Counted from the stretch's first letter, positions 1 to 10,128 are shown. The stretch is 64,000 nt of DNA from Sphingobacteriaceae bacterium (GCA_016715905.1 JADJXI010000005.1:62001-126000), one strand, 5' to 3'. A program made the numbers and translations. The notes: generated by a model from the sequence alone, not told the origin.

Positions 1-12
1 ACTAAGCTCAAA

Positions 13-50
13 TAAATTTGTTAGTTAGGAACAATTTTAAATTAAATTTG
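13..50 (+). promoter_or_regulatory. Candidate promoter of the SBBP-repeat gene
   Basis: TAAATTTG at 43-50 matches the Bacteroidota -7 box TAnnTTTG and lies 19 bp before the ATG at 70. A second TAAATTTG lies at 13-20, and its TTTG end could act as a loose -33 box with a spacing of 22. The -7 match is seen directly; promoter function is inferred, and the -33 spacing is longer than usual. Confidence 0.4.
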
Positions 51-69
51 TAAACCAAAGCAAATAAAA

Positions 70-2934
70 ATGAAAAGAATAGGTGCTATAATTTGTGCAT
101 TGTTGAGTTTTAAGCTAAGCGCGCAAATAAATTATCAATGGGCTGGCAAAATAGGATCTACGATGTCTGAAAGTGCAACAGCAGTGGCAAGTGATCCATC
201 GGGAAATGTGTATGTAGCCGGCCACTTTAACGGAACGGCTGATTTTGATCCGGGTCCGGGTACAACTACACTGTCAAGTTTAGGTGGACAAGATGCATTT
301 ATTGCAAAATATAATTCAAGTGGAGCATTTATTTGGGTAAAACATATTGGCGGAACAAATACAGATTGGATTTACGACATGTCTGCTGATGCAAATGGAG
401 TTTATGTAGCCGGAAATTTTATTGGTACATGTAATTTTAATATCGGAGGCAGCCCAGCTAACTTGACTTCACTGGGTGGGGGTACAGACGGTGATGGTTT
501 TTTTGCCAGTTATTCAACAGCAGGTACTTTGAATTGGGTGAATAGGTTAGGAAGTACCGCCAACGACCGTGCAATAAGTTTGGCGATAGACGCTAGCACA
601 AATGTTTATGTAACGGGTTTCATAGGTGCAAATACAGATTTTGATCCAGGTCCAGGTGTACTTACTTTATCAGTAAGTGGAACATATAATGCATATTTTG
701 CAAAATACACTTCAGCAGGCGCATTGGTGTTTGCCCGTCAGATTATAGGATCCTATTCGGAAGGTGATCAGATAAGTATTGATGCATCTAATAATATTTA
801 CATTACAGGATCGTTTTCTCAACTTAATGATTTTGATCCGGGCATAGGAACGTTTAACTTAACCACAAGTGGCGCACTTCAATTGGATATTTATTTAGCA
901 AAATATAATTCTAGCGGAAACTTTGTTTATGCAAAACAAATTGGTGGAACTGGTGTTGATATTGGTTTTGGTCTGCAACCCGACGCTTCTGGTAATGTAT
1001 ATCTTGGGGGCGTGTTTTCCAATGTTTGTGATTTTGATCCGGGTATTGGTGTTACTACAATTACCAGCAATGGTCAGGGTGATTTGTTTGTAGCTAAATA
1101 TGACGCTTCAGGAAATTACATTTGGGCCTACGGAACGGGTGGCACAACCAATGATTATTGTTATGGTTTGGCTATTGATGGTTCAAACAATGTTTATATA
1201 ACCGGAAGATTTTTAGGAACAGGAATTGATTTTGACCCGGGTCCGGGAACAGCAACATTAACCGGAAGTGCAAATACATTTTATGTTGCCGGATATAATT
1301 CAGCAGGAGCAATCATTTTTGCAAATTCCTTTGGAAATATTGCGTCTGAAGGAAGATGCGCTTATATTTCAGGTTCTACTATTTATCTATCGGGCATGTT
1401 TGCCTCCATTGCTGATTTTGATTTTGGTGTTGGTACAGCAACATTAACAGCTACCGGAAGTAATGACGCTTTTTTTGCAAAATACAATTTATGCAACGGC
1501 TCTGCACCGGCACAGCCATCAGCAATTTCCGGTAACACTTCGGTTTGCGTAGGCTCTTCTCAAAACTATAGTGTGACTAACGATCCTCAGGCCGTGAGCT
1601 ATTCTTGGTTTTTGCCCGGCGGCTGGATCGGCAGTAGTAGTACGAATACCATTGGTACAACTGCCGGATTAAGCGGAGTTATTTCTGTGGTGGCCAATGG
1701 TACTTGTGGTTCAAGTCCGGCACGAACAATTAATATTACGGTTAATCCATTACCAATTATATCAGCAAGTATTACAAGTCCTGTTTGTCAGGGAGCAAAT
1801 TTAATTTTATCAAGTAGTGGAGGTAGTACATATACGTGGACAGGTCCGAATAATTTTTCGGTATCCGTAGCAAATTTTACTATAACTAACGCAATGCCCA
1901 TTCACAGCGGAACATATATTTCAACTGTTACTAACTCATTGGGTTGTACAAATTCCGTTGCAGTTACTGCTACTGTTAATCCGACCCCTGCGATTAATGT
2001 TGGTAATAATTCTCCGGTTTGTGTTGGGAATAATCTGTTACTTACTTCTACAGGTGGAACTTCATTTGTTTGGAGTGGGCCTAATTCATACACTTCTGCT
2101 ATACAAAATCCAACCATTAGCAATGCACAAATAATTAACAGTGGAAATTATACATTAACTATTAGCGGTGCGTTCGGTTGCACAAATTCTGCGGTAACAA
2201 ATGCAACCATTTCACCACCACCTTCACCAACTATTGTGATTAATTCTCCAATTTGTTCAGGTCAAACTTTATCGTTAAGCGTATCGGGTGGTGCAACCTA
2301 CACATGGACCGGACCTAATTCTTTCAACAGCACAGCTCAAAATACAGTCATTTCAAATGCTGGAAGTAATGCAAGTGGTAATTATACCGTGGTGGCTGCC
2401 GTAGGCTCTTGCACTAGTTTAGTGAACCAATCAGCAACGGTAAACATTACACCTACAGTATTAGCAAGTTCAAATGCAAATACTATTTGTGCAGGACAAT
2501 CTGTAACCTTAACAGCATCCGGAGCAAACTCTTATTCATGGAATTCAGGGGGGTCTTCTGTAAATGAAATTGTGACTCCTACAATTTCAACAAGCTATAC
2601 AGTATTGGGTACAGCAATTAATGGTTGTACAAATATTGCAATAGTTAATCAAAGTGTGGTAATATGCAGTGGATTAATAGGGATAAATTATTCCGAAGAA
2701 GTAAAAATATTTCCGAATCCGTTTAAGAATGTTCTACATTTGAACTTCAACAACCCTGCAAACACCTGTGAAATAAAAATCATTAATTTACTGGGTCAAG
2801 TGGTATTCAGCGCTGAGATAAATTCCGAATCAGCTTCTTTAAATTTGGATCAGTTGCCTCATGGAATGTTTTATTTGCAAATTGTAAGCGGAGAAAAGTT
2901 AATAGCTAATCGGATTATTATTCATCAATTGTAA
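70..2934 (+). CDS. Secreted seven-blade SBBP beta-propeller protein with Ig-like modules and T9SS type A sorting domain
   Basis: The protein has 954 aa. A signal peptide (about residues 1-19, ending KLSAQ) is followed by seven repeats of about 60 residues carrying a DFDPGPG-type motif, a TL.(x)G..DAF.AKY..SG strand and an Asn-Val-Tyr-(V/I)-(T/A)-G turn. This fits the SBBP (beta-propeller) family, and seven copies would close one seven-bladed propeller. Residues 480-860 hold several Ig/PKD-like modules with recurring Thr-Trp-Thr-Gly-Pro-Asn and Ser-Gly-Asn-Tyr motifs. The C-terminus (about 877-954), starting VKIFPNPF and ending in a GMFYLQI..GEK-type strand, is a type A T9SS sorting domain. 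The protein is probably exported by T9SS and held on the surface or released. It is transcribed alone. The ligand is unknown. Confidence 0.9.
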   Translation: MKRIGAIICALLSFKLSAQINYQWAGKIGSTMSESATAVASDPSGNVYVAGHFNGTADFDPGPGTTTLSSLGGQDAFIAKYNSSGAFIWVKHIGGTNTDWIYDMSADANGVYVAGNFIGTCNFNIGGSPANLTSLGGGTDGDGFFASYSTAGTLNWVNRLGSTANDRAISLAIDASTNVYVTGFIGANTDFDPGPGVLTLSVSGTYNAYFAKYTSAGALVFARQIIGSYSEGDQISIDASNNIYITGSFSQLNDFDPGIGTFNLTTSGALQLDIYLAKYNSSGNFVYAKQIGGTGVDIGFGLQPDASGNVYLGGVFSNVCDFDPGIGVTTITSNGQGDLFVAKYDASGNYIWAYGTGGTTNDYCYGLAIDGSNNVYITGRFLGTGIDFDPGPGTATLTGSANTFYVAGYNSAGAIIFANSFGNIASEGRCAYISGSTIYLSGMFASIADFDFGVGTATLTATGSNDAFFAKYNLCNGSAPAQPSAISGNTSVCVGSSQNYSVTNDPQAVSYSWFLPGGWIGSSSTNTIGTTAGLSGVISVVANGTCGSSPARTINITVNPLPIISASITSPVCQGANLILSSSGGSTYTWTGPNNFSVSVANFTITNAMPIHSGTYISTVTNSLGCTNSVAVTATVNPTPAINVGNNSPVCVGNNLLLTSTGGTSFVWSGPNSYTSAIQNPTISNAQIINSGNYTLTISGAFGCTNSAVTNATISPPPSPTIVINSPICSGQTLSLSVSGGATYTWTGPNSFNSTAQNTVISNAGSNASGNYTVVAAVGSCTSLVNQSATVNITPTVLASSNANTICAGQSVTLTASGANSYSWNSGGSSVNEIVTPTISTSYTVLGTAINGCTNIAIVNQSVVICSGLIGINYSEEVKIFPNPFKNVLHLNFNNPANTCEIKIINLLGQVVFSAEINSESASLNLDQLPHGMFYLQIVSGEKLIANRIIIHQL

Positions 2935-3024
2935 TTGATGCAAGTATGAATAAATTAGTAATTAAATTATGATAAATACAAGTCCTCATTACACCTTTTT
3001 GTTATTTTTACGCTTTTAGAGGAA

Positions 3025-5283
3025 ATGAATAAAAACAAAAAATACATTCGTTGGCTTTGGATATTATTCATGGGGCCGGTTTTATTACTATTTCTTCTTT
3101 TATTTTTAATTTCTTCGGGTACCTTCGGTACTTTGCCTAAAGTGGATGAATTACTGAATCCCAAAAACAGCCTGGCCACCATCGTGTACAGTGGAGATAT
3201 GAAAATTTTGGGAAAGTATTACAGCGAAAACAGAGTAAATGTAAATTTTAATCAACTCGATTCAGATTTGGTAAGTGCATTGGTGGCTACAGAAGATGCT
3301 CGTTTTTTTGAGCATAGCGGCGTGGATGTAAAAGCATTACTTCGTTCAGTTTCCGGAATTTTCACCGGCGGAAGCAAAGGAGGAGGAAGCACCATTACGC
3401 AACAGTTAGCTAAAATGATGTTCCCACGTGAAAAATTAAGTAAGCCCGAATTGGTTATTCGTAAAATGAAGGAATGGATTATCGCTTCCCGCTTGGAAAA
3501 GCTGTACACCAAGGAAGAAATTATGGCCCTTTATTTAAATAAGTTCGATTTTTTAAATCTGGCTGTTGGTGTAAAATCTGCTTCTCAAATTTATTTTAAC
3601 CGGGGGCAGGATAGTTTAAAAATTGAGCAAGCCGCCATGTTGGTGGGTATGGCCAAAAATCCTTCCTTGTTTAATCCAATCCGTCATCCCGATACTACCA
3701 TGCACCGTAGAAATGTTGTATTGCACCAAATGGTAAAGTACGGTTATCTTCAAAAGGAAAAATACGATAGTTTAAAAACACTTCCGCTGGGTTTAAATTT
3801 CCATCCCGAAGATCATAATGATGGACCGGCACCTTATATGCGCGAATATATACGCGATAATTTTCTAAAAGGTTGGTGCGAAAAACATATCAATCCCGAA
3901 ACGAATGAACCTTACAATATTTACAAAGATGGTTTAAGAATTTATACCACAGTTGATTCGCGAATGCAAAAGTATGCCGAAGAAGCCGTGTATGAACACA
4001 TGCAGGATCTGCAACGTATGTTTAATAAAGATTTAGCTACAAAAAGAAACTATCCTTTTGCCTGGAACGTGAGTAAAGATGAAATTAAAAAAATAATGGA
4101 TGCTTCTATGAAAAGAAGTGACCGTTATCGCCTGGCAAAAAAATCAGGACTAAAACATGATGAAATAATAGCCACCTTTCACAAACCTGCACAAATGAAA
4201 GTGTATAGTTTAAGAGGAGATATTGATACTACCCTAACACCATTTGATAGTATTAAGTATTACAAAAGTTTTTTACAAACCGGATTTATGGCTCTGGAGC
4301 CGCAAACAGGTTATGTGAAAGCCTGGGTAGGAGGCATCAATCATAAACACTTTAAATATGATCACGTAAAAGTGAGTAAACGACAAGTTGGTTCAACGTT
4401 TAAGCCGTTTGTTTATGCGCTGGCTATACAGGAAGGATATTCTCCATGCCATCAAGTACCAAACGTGCGCACTTGTATTTCTTTACCGGAAGGAAAGGAT
4501 TGGTGTCCGGAAAACTCCGATGGTCCTAACGATAAAAACAATGGTAAAATGCTTACGCTCAAAAAAGCATTAGCCAATTCAATAAACTATATTACCGCTT
4601 GGGTGATGAAACAATACGGGCCACAAGCTGTGGTGAAACTAGTGAAGCGATTAGGGGTTTCTTCTGAAATACCGGAAGTGCCTTCTATCTGTTTAGGAAC
4701 TGCTGATATAAGTGTGTTTGAAATGGTGGCCGCCATGTCAACTTTTGCCAATAAAGGAACTTATATTCAACCAACATTCATTACCCGTATTGAAGATAAG
4801 AACGGAAAAGTGTTGGAAGAATTTATTCCAAATACCGATGAGGTTTTTAGCGAAGAGCGCGCTTATGCCATGATACAATTGATGCGTGGCGTGGTGGATG
4901 GTGGTACAGGTTCACGTTTGCGTTTTAGACATAATCTAAAAAATCAAATAGCCGGTAAAACAGGCACAACACAAAAAAATGCCGATGGTTGGTTTATTGG
5001 ATTAACGCCTGAATTAGCGGCAGGTGCCTGGGTTGGTGGTGAAGACAGAAGTATACATTTTAATTCAATGGTAGAAGGACAAGGAGCAACCATGGCTTTA
5101 CCTATTTGGGGTAAATTTTTTAATAAAGTGTATGCCGATGCCAAGCTGAAAGTGAGCAAAGGTGATTTTGAAAGACCAAAATTTTTAGATCCTAATTTGG
5201 AACTGGATTGTACCAAGTATGATGCAGCTGATAATTACGGATCATCTGATGTAAATGAATTTGATGAAAAGAGAATAGAATAA
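3025..5283 (+). CDS. Penicillin-binding protein 1A (class A, glycosyltransferase plus transpeptidase)
   Basis: This 752-aa bifunctional enzyme polymerises lipid II and cross-links peptidoglycan in the periplasm. An N-terminal anchor (about residues 8-32) precedes a GT51 domain with catalytic Glu90 in TEDARFFEHSG and the GGSTITQQLAK motif at 120-130. The transpeptidase domain has its active Ser457 in STFKPF (SxxK), Ser519-Ile-Asn521 (SxN), and KTGT at 645-648. Length and order match the PBP1A/MrcA family, and all key residues are present. The ATG at 3025 follows an AGAGGAA purine stretch that can serve as a ribosome binding site. The next gene starts 7 bp later, so the two are probably co-transcribed. 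I leave the symbol blank because Bacteroidota usually carry several paralogues. Confidence 0.95.
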   Translation: MNKNKKYIRWLWILFMGPVLLLFLLLFLISSGTFGTLPKVDELLNPKNSLATIVYSGDMKILGKYYSENRVNVNFNQLDSDLVSALVATEDARFFEHSGVDVKALLRSVSGIFTGGSKGGGSTITQQLAKMMFPREKLSKPELVIRKMKEWIIASRLEKLYTKEEIMALYLNKFDFLNLAVGVKSASQIYFNRGQDSLKIEQAAMLVGMAKNPSLFNPIRHPDTTMHRRNVVLHQMVKYGYLQKEKYDSLKTLPLGLNFHPEDHNDGPAPYMREYIRDNFLKGWCEKHINPETNEPYNIYKDGLRIYTTVDSRMQKYAEEAVYEHMQDLQRMFNKDLATKRNYPFAWNVSKDEIKKIMDASMKRSDRYRLAKKSGLKHDEIIATFHKPAQMKVYSLRGDIDTTLTPFDSIKYYKSFLQTGFMALEPQTGYVKAWVGGINHKHFKYDHVKVSKRQVGSTFKPFVYALAIQEGYSPCHQVPNVRTCISLPEGKDWCPENSDGPNDKNNGKMLTLKKALANSINYITAWVMKQYGPQAVVKLVKRLGVSSEIPEVPSICLGTADISVFEMVAAMSTFANKGTYIQPTFITRIEDKNGKVLEEFIPNTDEVFSEERAYAMIQLMRGVVDGGTGSRLRFRHNLKNQIAGKTGTTQKNADGWFIGLTPELAAGAWVGGEDRSIHFNSMVEGQGATMALPIWGKFFNKVYADAKLKVSKGDFERPKFLDPNLELDCTKYDAADNYGSSDVNEFDEKRIE

Positions 5284-5290
5284 TTTAAAG

Positions 5291-6868
5291 ATGAAAGCCT
5301 ATGCATTTTTAATGAAACGAAATTTTATTATAAAAACAGTAAGCTTTTTTTTGTTGATTTATAGCGTTCTGTGTTATTTTTCTGTTTTTGATTCTAATTC
5401 ACATCATTGGTTAACCGTTTCTGATGCGCTAGGAATACAATTTCTTTATGATGATTTTATAATTGGGCAAGGTAATTTAAAAGATTGGTATTTTCCGGTT
5501 GCTCCTTCCGTTTTTCCCGATGTTTTTCTTTATTGTGTAACTCAATTATTTCATCAGAACTTCATGATTAGCATATTAATTTATGCCATTTTATTCATGA
5601 TAATGCTTTCCATAACTAGTATGTATATTTTCGAAAAATCTGTTCCGGATTATTTAAAAGAATATAGTTGGCTAATACCTCTTTTATTTTCTCTCGTTTT
5701 TCTCGAATCTTATTATTTTACTCATGACATTATTTTGGCACAATTACTCACTTCTGCTTATTATCATTCGGGGCCGTTTTTAAATGCATTAATTATTTAC
5801 GCAGTTTTTTTAAACGGATGGAACGATTGGATAAAAAGTATTTTTATTTTAGTTTTTTCATTTATCGCAACATTTTGTGATCTTTTATTTGTAGTGATGC
5901 TTAGTGCTCCTTTTGTTTTCTCACTATTCTTTACAATGAATAAATTGAATTGGAAAGCTTCTGTTCGCGCGGCATTAATGATAATTACCGGAAGCGTAGG
6001 AGGATTTTTATTTTATAAGTATATTAAAGATTCAGGCATCACCTATTTTTATGCGCCTGAAAAGATTTTCGCCTATGAAGACATATTAAGTTCTTGGACA
6101 GTATTCAGGGATCATATGCTTTTTTGGATTCAGTTGCCGGGTTTCAGGCAAATCCAAATGATTTTTACATTTATCAGTATTCCGATTATCGGAATATCAA
6201 TATTGATGTTGCGTAAGAAAATTGCACCTAATGTGTATTTTTTACTAGTTTTTTCATTTTGTTTTTCATTAGCCGTTATCGGGGCTCCAATATTAAATGG
6301 AAGCTATATTAATGCTACCACGTTGCGATATTCAGCTTCTGTTTTTTATTTTTCTTTAATTCCATTGGCTTATATAATTGCTTATGTTTTAGAGCGTAAA
6401 TTAAAAAGAGAGCACGTTCAAAAATTTATTATTCCAATTATAATAATTACTTTTTTGCTATTAATCACAATAAAATTTCAACCATCCGGATTAACAAAAT
6501 ATGCTAATTATTACCCCGAAAGAACACGGAAATTGGATAGCATAAGTGAAATATATAATTTAAAAAGAGGCATATCTACGCAAACACATTCAAAAGTGCT
6601 AACCTTGTTTTCAAAAAAGAAAATTGAAGTTCTTGCTGTCCAAAACGATGCTTGCATAGCTGAAATAGGCTCAAACATAAGTTGGTATTATAATGAGAAA
6701 AATTTTAATTTCATTGTCACTAATTTATTGAATCCCGATGTTGGAAATAAATTTGAAATACAAGATACAATTCGGTTTTGGGATGAAGAATTTAAGCAAG
6801 AGATTACCATTTTGAAGGTTAAAGATTTTTATTACCCAAATAAAACTTACAATCCGGTTAATAGATAA
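5291..6868 (+). CDS. Polytopic membrane protein of unknown function
   Basis: The protein has 525 aa with roughly ten hydrophobic segments in the first 400 residues and a soluble C-terminal domain of about 120 residues. I recognise no catalytic motif. The overall form (many membrane spans, then a periplasmic-looking tail) resembles GT-C glycosyltransferases and O-antigen-locus proteins such as those further downstream, but no family signature is visible. It starts 7 bp after the PBP1A gene. A second in-frame ATG at 5312 (MKRNFII) is an equally good start and would shorten the protein by seven residues. The base composition is strongly AT-rich, as in its neighbours. The function is unassigned. 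Confidence 0.75.
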   Translation: MKAYAFLMKRNFIIKTVSFFLLIYSVLCYFSVFDSNSHHWLTVSDALGIQFLYDDFIIGQGNLKDWYFPVAPSVFPDVFLYCVTQLFHQNFMISILIYAILFMIMLSITSMYIFEKSVPDYLKEYSWLIPLLFSLVFLESYYFTHDIILAQLLTSAYYHSGPFLNALIIYAVFLNGWNDWIKSIFILVFSFIATFCDLLFVVMLSAPFVFSLFFTMNKLNWKASVRAALMIITGSVGGFLFYKYIKDSGITYFYAPEKIFAYEDILSSWTVFRDHMLFWIQLPGFRQIQMIFTFISIPIIGISILMLRKKIAPNVYFLLVFSFCFSLAVIGAPILNGSYINATTLRYSASVFYFSLIPLAYIIAYVLERKLKREHVQKFIIPIIIITFLLLITIKFQPSGLTKYANYYPERTRKLDSISEIYNLKRGISTQTHSKVLTLFSKKKIEVLAVQNDACIAEIGSNISWYYNEKNFNFIVTNLLNPDVGNKFEIQDTIRFWDEEFKQEITILKVKDFYYPNKTYNPVNR

Positions 6869-6921
6869 ATTTTATTGAGTTAATTTGAATCCTTTCTCTC
6901 TGTAAAAAGGATAAATTCACT

Positions 6922-6929
6922 TATATTTG
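6922..6929 (+). promoter_or_regulatory. -7 promoter box before scoA
   Basis: TATATTTG is an exact match to TAnnTTTG and lies 19 bp before the scoA ATG. No TTG is found at the expected 19-20 bp spacing upstream, so the promoter is supported by the -7 box only. If real, it would start the long plus-strand transcript that continues to about 16.8 kb. Confidence 0.45.
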
Positions 6930-6948
6930 TATCACCAAAATTTATTTT

Positions 6949-7662
6949 ATGATTAATAGAACTGTAAAAGATGTAGTGGAAGCTACACAAGGAATTAAAG
7001 ACGGTATGACGATTATGCTTGGTGGGTTTGGTTTGTGTGGTATTCCCGAAAATTGCATTGCCCAATTAGTGAAAATGGGGGTAAAAAATTTAACCTGCAT
7101 TAGTAATAATGCCGGGGTGGATGATTTTGGTTTAGGTTTGCTTTTACAAACTAAACAAATAAAAAAAATGATTTCAAGTTATGTGGGAGAAAATGATGAG
7201 TTTGAACGTCAAATGCTAAGTGGCGAATTGGAAGTTGAATTAATTCCGCAGGGGACTTTAGCTACACGTTGTTTGGCCGCCGGTTATGGCATGCCGGTAA
7301 TTTATACTCCGGCCGGCGTTGGTACTGAAGTAGCTAATGGAAAGGAAACCCGAAAATTTAAATACAATGGCGAAGAAAAAGAATATTTAATGGAAAAAGC
7401 TTTCGAACCTGATTTTGCGATTGTGAAAGCCTGGAAGGGCGATACTGCCGGAAATTTAATTTTTAAAAGTACAGCCCGTAATTTTAATCCCATGATGGCT
7501 ATGGCCGGTAAAATTACTATTGCTGAGGTTGAACATTTAGTGCCTGCCGGCGAGTTGGATCCTGATCATATTCATACACCCGGTATTTTTGTACATCGTA
7601 TCTTTCAAGGAGAAAAATACGAGAAAAGAATTGAGCAAAGAACAACCAGAAAAAAATCATAA
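6949..7662 (+). CDS. scoA: 3-oxoacid (succinyl-CoA:acetoacetate-type) CoA-transferase subunit A
   Basis: This 237-aa family I CoA-transferase alpha subunit carries the GGFGLCGIPE CoA-binding motif at 25-34, followed by the conserved GVDDFGLG and TPAGVGTEVA-type segments. Together with subunit B it moves CoA between a dicarboxyl-CoA and a 3-oxo acid such as acetoacetate, in the cytoplasm. The length is normal for the subunit. Its partner scoB is not adjacent: it begins at 10129, after an MBOAT acyltransferase and an SGNH-like gene. This is unusual, because the two subunits are normally neighbours. The substrate is inferred from family and not proven; related enzymes act on other 3-oxo acids. 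Confidence 0.93.
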   Translation: MINRTVKDVVEATQGIKDGMTIMLGGFGLCGIPENCIAQLVKMGVKNLTCISNNAGVDDFGLGLLLQTKQIKKMISSYVGENDEFERQMLSGELEVELIPQGTLATRCLAAGYGMPVIYTPAGVGTEVANGKETRKFKYNGEEKEYLMEKAFEPDFAIVKAWKGDTAGNLIFKSTARNFNPMMAMAGKITIAEVEHLVPAGELDPDHIHTPGIFVHRIFQGEKYEKRIEQRTTRKKS

Positions 7663-7674
7663 GCCGTATTAATC

Positions 7675-9081
7675 GTGCTGTTTAATTCACTCCACTTCTT
7701 AATTTTTCTGCCTGTACTGGTGGCAGCCTATTATCTCTTGCCGCATCGATTCAGATGGATGTTAATTTTTTTGGGTAGTTGCTACTTCTACATGGTGTTT
7801 GTGCCTAAATACATTCTCATTTTATTTTTTATTATTCTGGTTGATTATATCGCCGCACTAACCATAGAACAAGTAAACGGCCGTTTAAAATTATTTTATT
7901 TAATTGCCAGTTTGCTTACCAATATCGGTCTGCTCGCTTTTTTTAAATATTTTAATTTCATCAATGAGAATGTAATCGAATTGTTTTCTGTGTTCGGTAA
8001 GGATTTGCATAAATACAATTTAGATGTGATTTTACCGATCGGACTTTCATTTCACACTTTTCAATCCATGAGTTATACGATTGAAGTGTATAAGGGAAAA
8101 CAAAAAGCGGAAAAACATTTGGGTTATTTTGCGAATTACGTTTTATTTTTTCCGCAAATGGTGGCAGGACCTATTGAACGTTATAGCGGTTTGGGCAATG
8201 AGTTGAGAAAAGAAGTTACACCTCTTTATGAAAATTTTTCAAATGGATTTCGGCTTATTTTATTTGGTTTCTTTATTAAAATGTGCGTGGCAGATAATAT
8301 TGCACCTTATGTAAATGAAATTTATGCCGACCCTCAAAACTTTCATTCTTCTCAAATATTTTACGGTATTTTACTTTTTTCCATTCAAATTTATGCCGAT
8401 TTCTTCGGCTATTCTACCATTGCACTAGGTAGCGCACGTTTATTGGGCGTTAATATCATGGATAATTTTAAAACGCCTTATTTATCTAAAAGTATTGGTG
8501 AGTTTTGGAGCAGGTGGCACATTTCATTAAGTTCCTGGTTTAGAGATTATTTATATATCCCGTTGGGAGGAAATAGAGTGAAGCTTCCGCGATGGATTTT
8601 CAATATTTTAATCGTGTTTATGGTTAGTGGCTTATGGCACGGAGCAAATTGGACCTTTGTTATATGGGGAGCCTTGCATGGAATTATGATTTTTTTAGAA
8701 AGAGGGTTTAATTACATAACTGGATTTAAAAGCAAAGCGGGTTGGGGAATAGTGAATATTTTATTGGCAGTTAAAACATTTTTAATCGTCTCTTTCATCT
8801 GGGTGTTTTTCAGAGCAGAATCTTTTGATAAAGCTTTTTTGGTTTTAAATTCTTTGTTTTCCAATATTCATATGCCGGGTGTAGAAATGCCGGTCATTTA
8901 TTCAGTCGTACCGGCAATAGCCATGTTGATTTTTGAATTGTTTTTATACAAAAGCCGATTTGATGTTAAAATATCCAATTACAAAATTCCGGCTCGCTGG
9001 ACCTTTTATTCAGTATTAATTTTTTGTGTAATGGCACTATCCGGTATACATAAATACACATTTATATATTTTCAGTTTTAA
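7675..9081 (+). CDS. MBOAT-family membrane O-acyltransferase (AlgI/DltB-like)
   Basis: The protein has 468 aa with about ten membrane spans. It has the AlgI/PatA/DltB signature: SRWHISLSSWFRDYLYIPLGG in the middle, then GLWHGANWTFVIWGALHG, where His322 is the expected catalytic histidine. Members move acyl groups, mainly acetyl, across the inner membrane onto exported glycans. It starts with GTG at 7675, 12 bp after scoA, and overlaps the next gene through TAATG. That next gene encodes an SGNH-like protein, the usual partner that completes transfer to the polymer. The acceptor glycan is unknown; the glycosyltransferase run downstream suggests an envelope polysaccharide or glycolipid. The position between scoA and scoB is notable. 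Confidence 0.93.
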   Translation: MLFNSLHFLIFLPVLVAAYYLLPHRFRWMLIFLGSCYFYMVFVPKYILILFFIILVDYIAALTIEQVNGRLKLFYLIASLLTNIGLLAFFKYFNFINENVIELFSVFGKDLHKYNLDVILPIGLSFHTFQSMSYTIEVYKGKQKAEKHLGYFANYVLFFPQMVAGPIERYSGLGNELRKEVTPLYENFSNGFRLILFGFFIKMCVADNIAPYVNEIYADPQNFHSSQIFYGILLFSIQIYADFFGYSTIALGSARLLGVNIMDNFKTPYLSKSIGEFWSRWHISLSSWFRDYLYIPLGGNRVKLPRWIFNILIVFMVSGLWHGANWTFVIWGALHGIMIFLERGFNYITGFKSKAGWGIVNILLAVKTFLIVSFIWVFFRAESFDKAFLVLNSLFSNIHMPGVEMPVIYSVVPAIAMLIFELFLYKSRFDVKISNYKIPARWTFYSVLIFCVMALSGIHKYTFIYFQF

Positions 9082-10127
9082 TGATAAAGAAAGTATTGAT
9101 ACGTATAATGTTTATTCTTGTTTTGATTACAGGTGTAAATTATATATATATCTATACGTTTTATCCCATGAACTTGCGTGACTTATGTGAACATGTATTA
9201 ATCATGAAACAAAAGTCCGACTCAACCGATGTGCTTTATTTTTCTGAGTCGTCTAACTTTAATGCCCGCGAAGATGATTCAACCTATCTCAGTATATCCG
9301 AACTCAGTAATTTATTTTATCCTTCAATTAAAATTCATGCGGTTAATCAACCTGCTTCTCATGCTGGAATTTATCGCTATTGGTTAAATCAAATTGATTT
9401 AAAAAATAATAAACCAAAAGCAATTGTAGTGGCCTTAAACATGCGATCTTTTGATGCGGCTTGGATATATTCTCCGGCGGAAAGTTCTTTGCAAGAATCA
9501 ATCGCACTTCTACAACCCTATCCTCCTATAATCAATCGTTTTTTACTCTCACTTCAAGCGTTTAATGATATAACAGAAACCGAAAGAGAATTTAAAATGA
9601 AAGGATTATGGAAAAAAGAGAAGTTAACATTGAAAAATGGCGACTTAAAATATAAAAATACCTGGGACTGGGATAAAGCAATGGGGGAGGGTTCGTATTT
9701 AAAGGAAGATGGCTCTTGGGATTTTGATAAGATCAGATTGGCTTGTCATTATGTGAAAGCTTATGCCTTTAATATTAAAGAAACTAATCCGCGGATTAAA
9801 GACTTTGATTTTATTGTGAAATGGAGTGAAAAAAATGGTATCCCGCTTTATTTCAACTTGCTTGCCGAAAATATTGAATATGCCGATAGCCTGGTAGGTA
9901 AAGATTTAGTATTTTTAATGAAGGAAAATAGAGATTTTTTAATGAATCGATACAACACGGGTAATTGTAAAGTAATTGATAATTTAGAAAAAATAAATGG
10001 TTTAGAGTTTTCTGATCAAACCTGGACAACAGAACATTATGGTTATAAAGGAAGAATGATTATTGCTAGAAATTTAGCGGAAACTTTAAGGAATCAATTT
10101 AAAAACGAATATATAAAAGCGTACTGA
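9081..10127 (+). CDS. Membrane-anchored SGNH/DltD-like protein, probable partner of the MBOAT acyltransferase
   Basis: The protein has 348 aa with one N-terminal anchor (about residues 4-27) and a predicted extracytoplasmic domain. After the anchor, YFSESSNF contains candidate nucleophile serines (55-58). Near the C-terminus, D312 and H319 in DQTWTTEHYG resemble the DxxH block of SGNH hydrolases such as AlgX/AlgJ/DltD. The ATG overlaps the MBOAT stop codon (TAATG), implying translational coupling. Such pairs O-acylate exported glycans, and I infer the same here. The block I nucleophile motif is not canonical, so a structural check would help. scoB starts 1 bp after its stop codon. Confidence 0.7.
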   Translation: MIKKVLIRIMFILVLITGVNYIYIYTFYPMNLRDLCEHVLIMKQKSDSTDVLYFSESSNFNAREDDSTYLSISELSNLFYPSIKIHAVNQPASHAGIYRYWLNQIDLKNNKPKAIVVALNMRSFDAAWIYSPAESSLQESIALLQPYPPIINRFLLSLQAFNDITETEREFKMKGLWKKEKLTLKNGDLKYKNTWDWDKAMGEGSYLKEDGSWDFDKIRLACHYVKAYAFNIKETNPRIKDFDFIVKWSEKNGIPLYFNLLAENIEYADSLVGKDLVFLMKENRDFLMNRYNTGNCKVIDNLEKINGLEFSDQTWTTEHYGYKGRMIIARNLAETLRNQFKNEYIKAY

Positions 10128-10128
10128 T

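Noticed and set aside
7662..10128. Mobile-element origin of the MBOAT pair between scoA and scoB
   Set aside because: No transposase, integrase, inverted repeat or target duplication is visible at either junction, and composition is like that of the neighbours.
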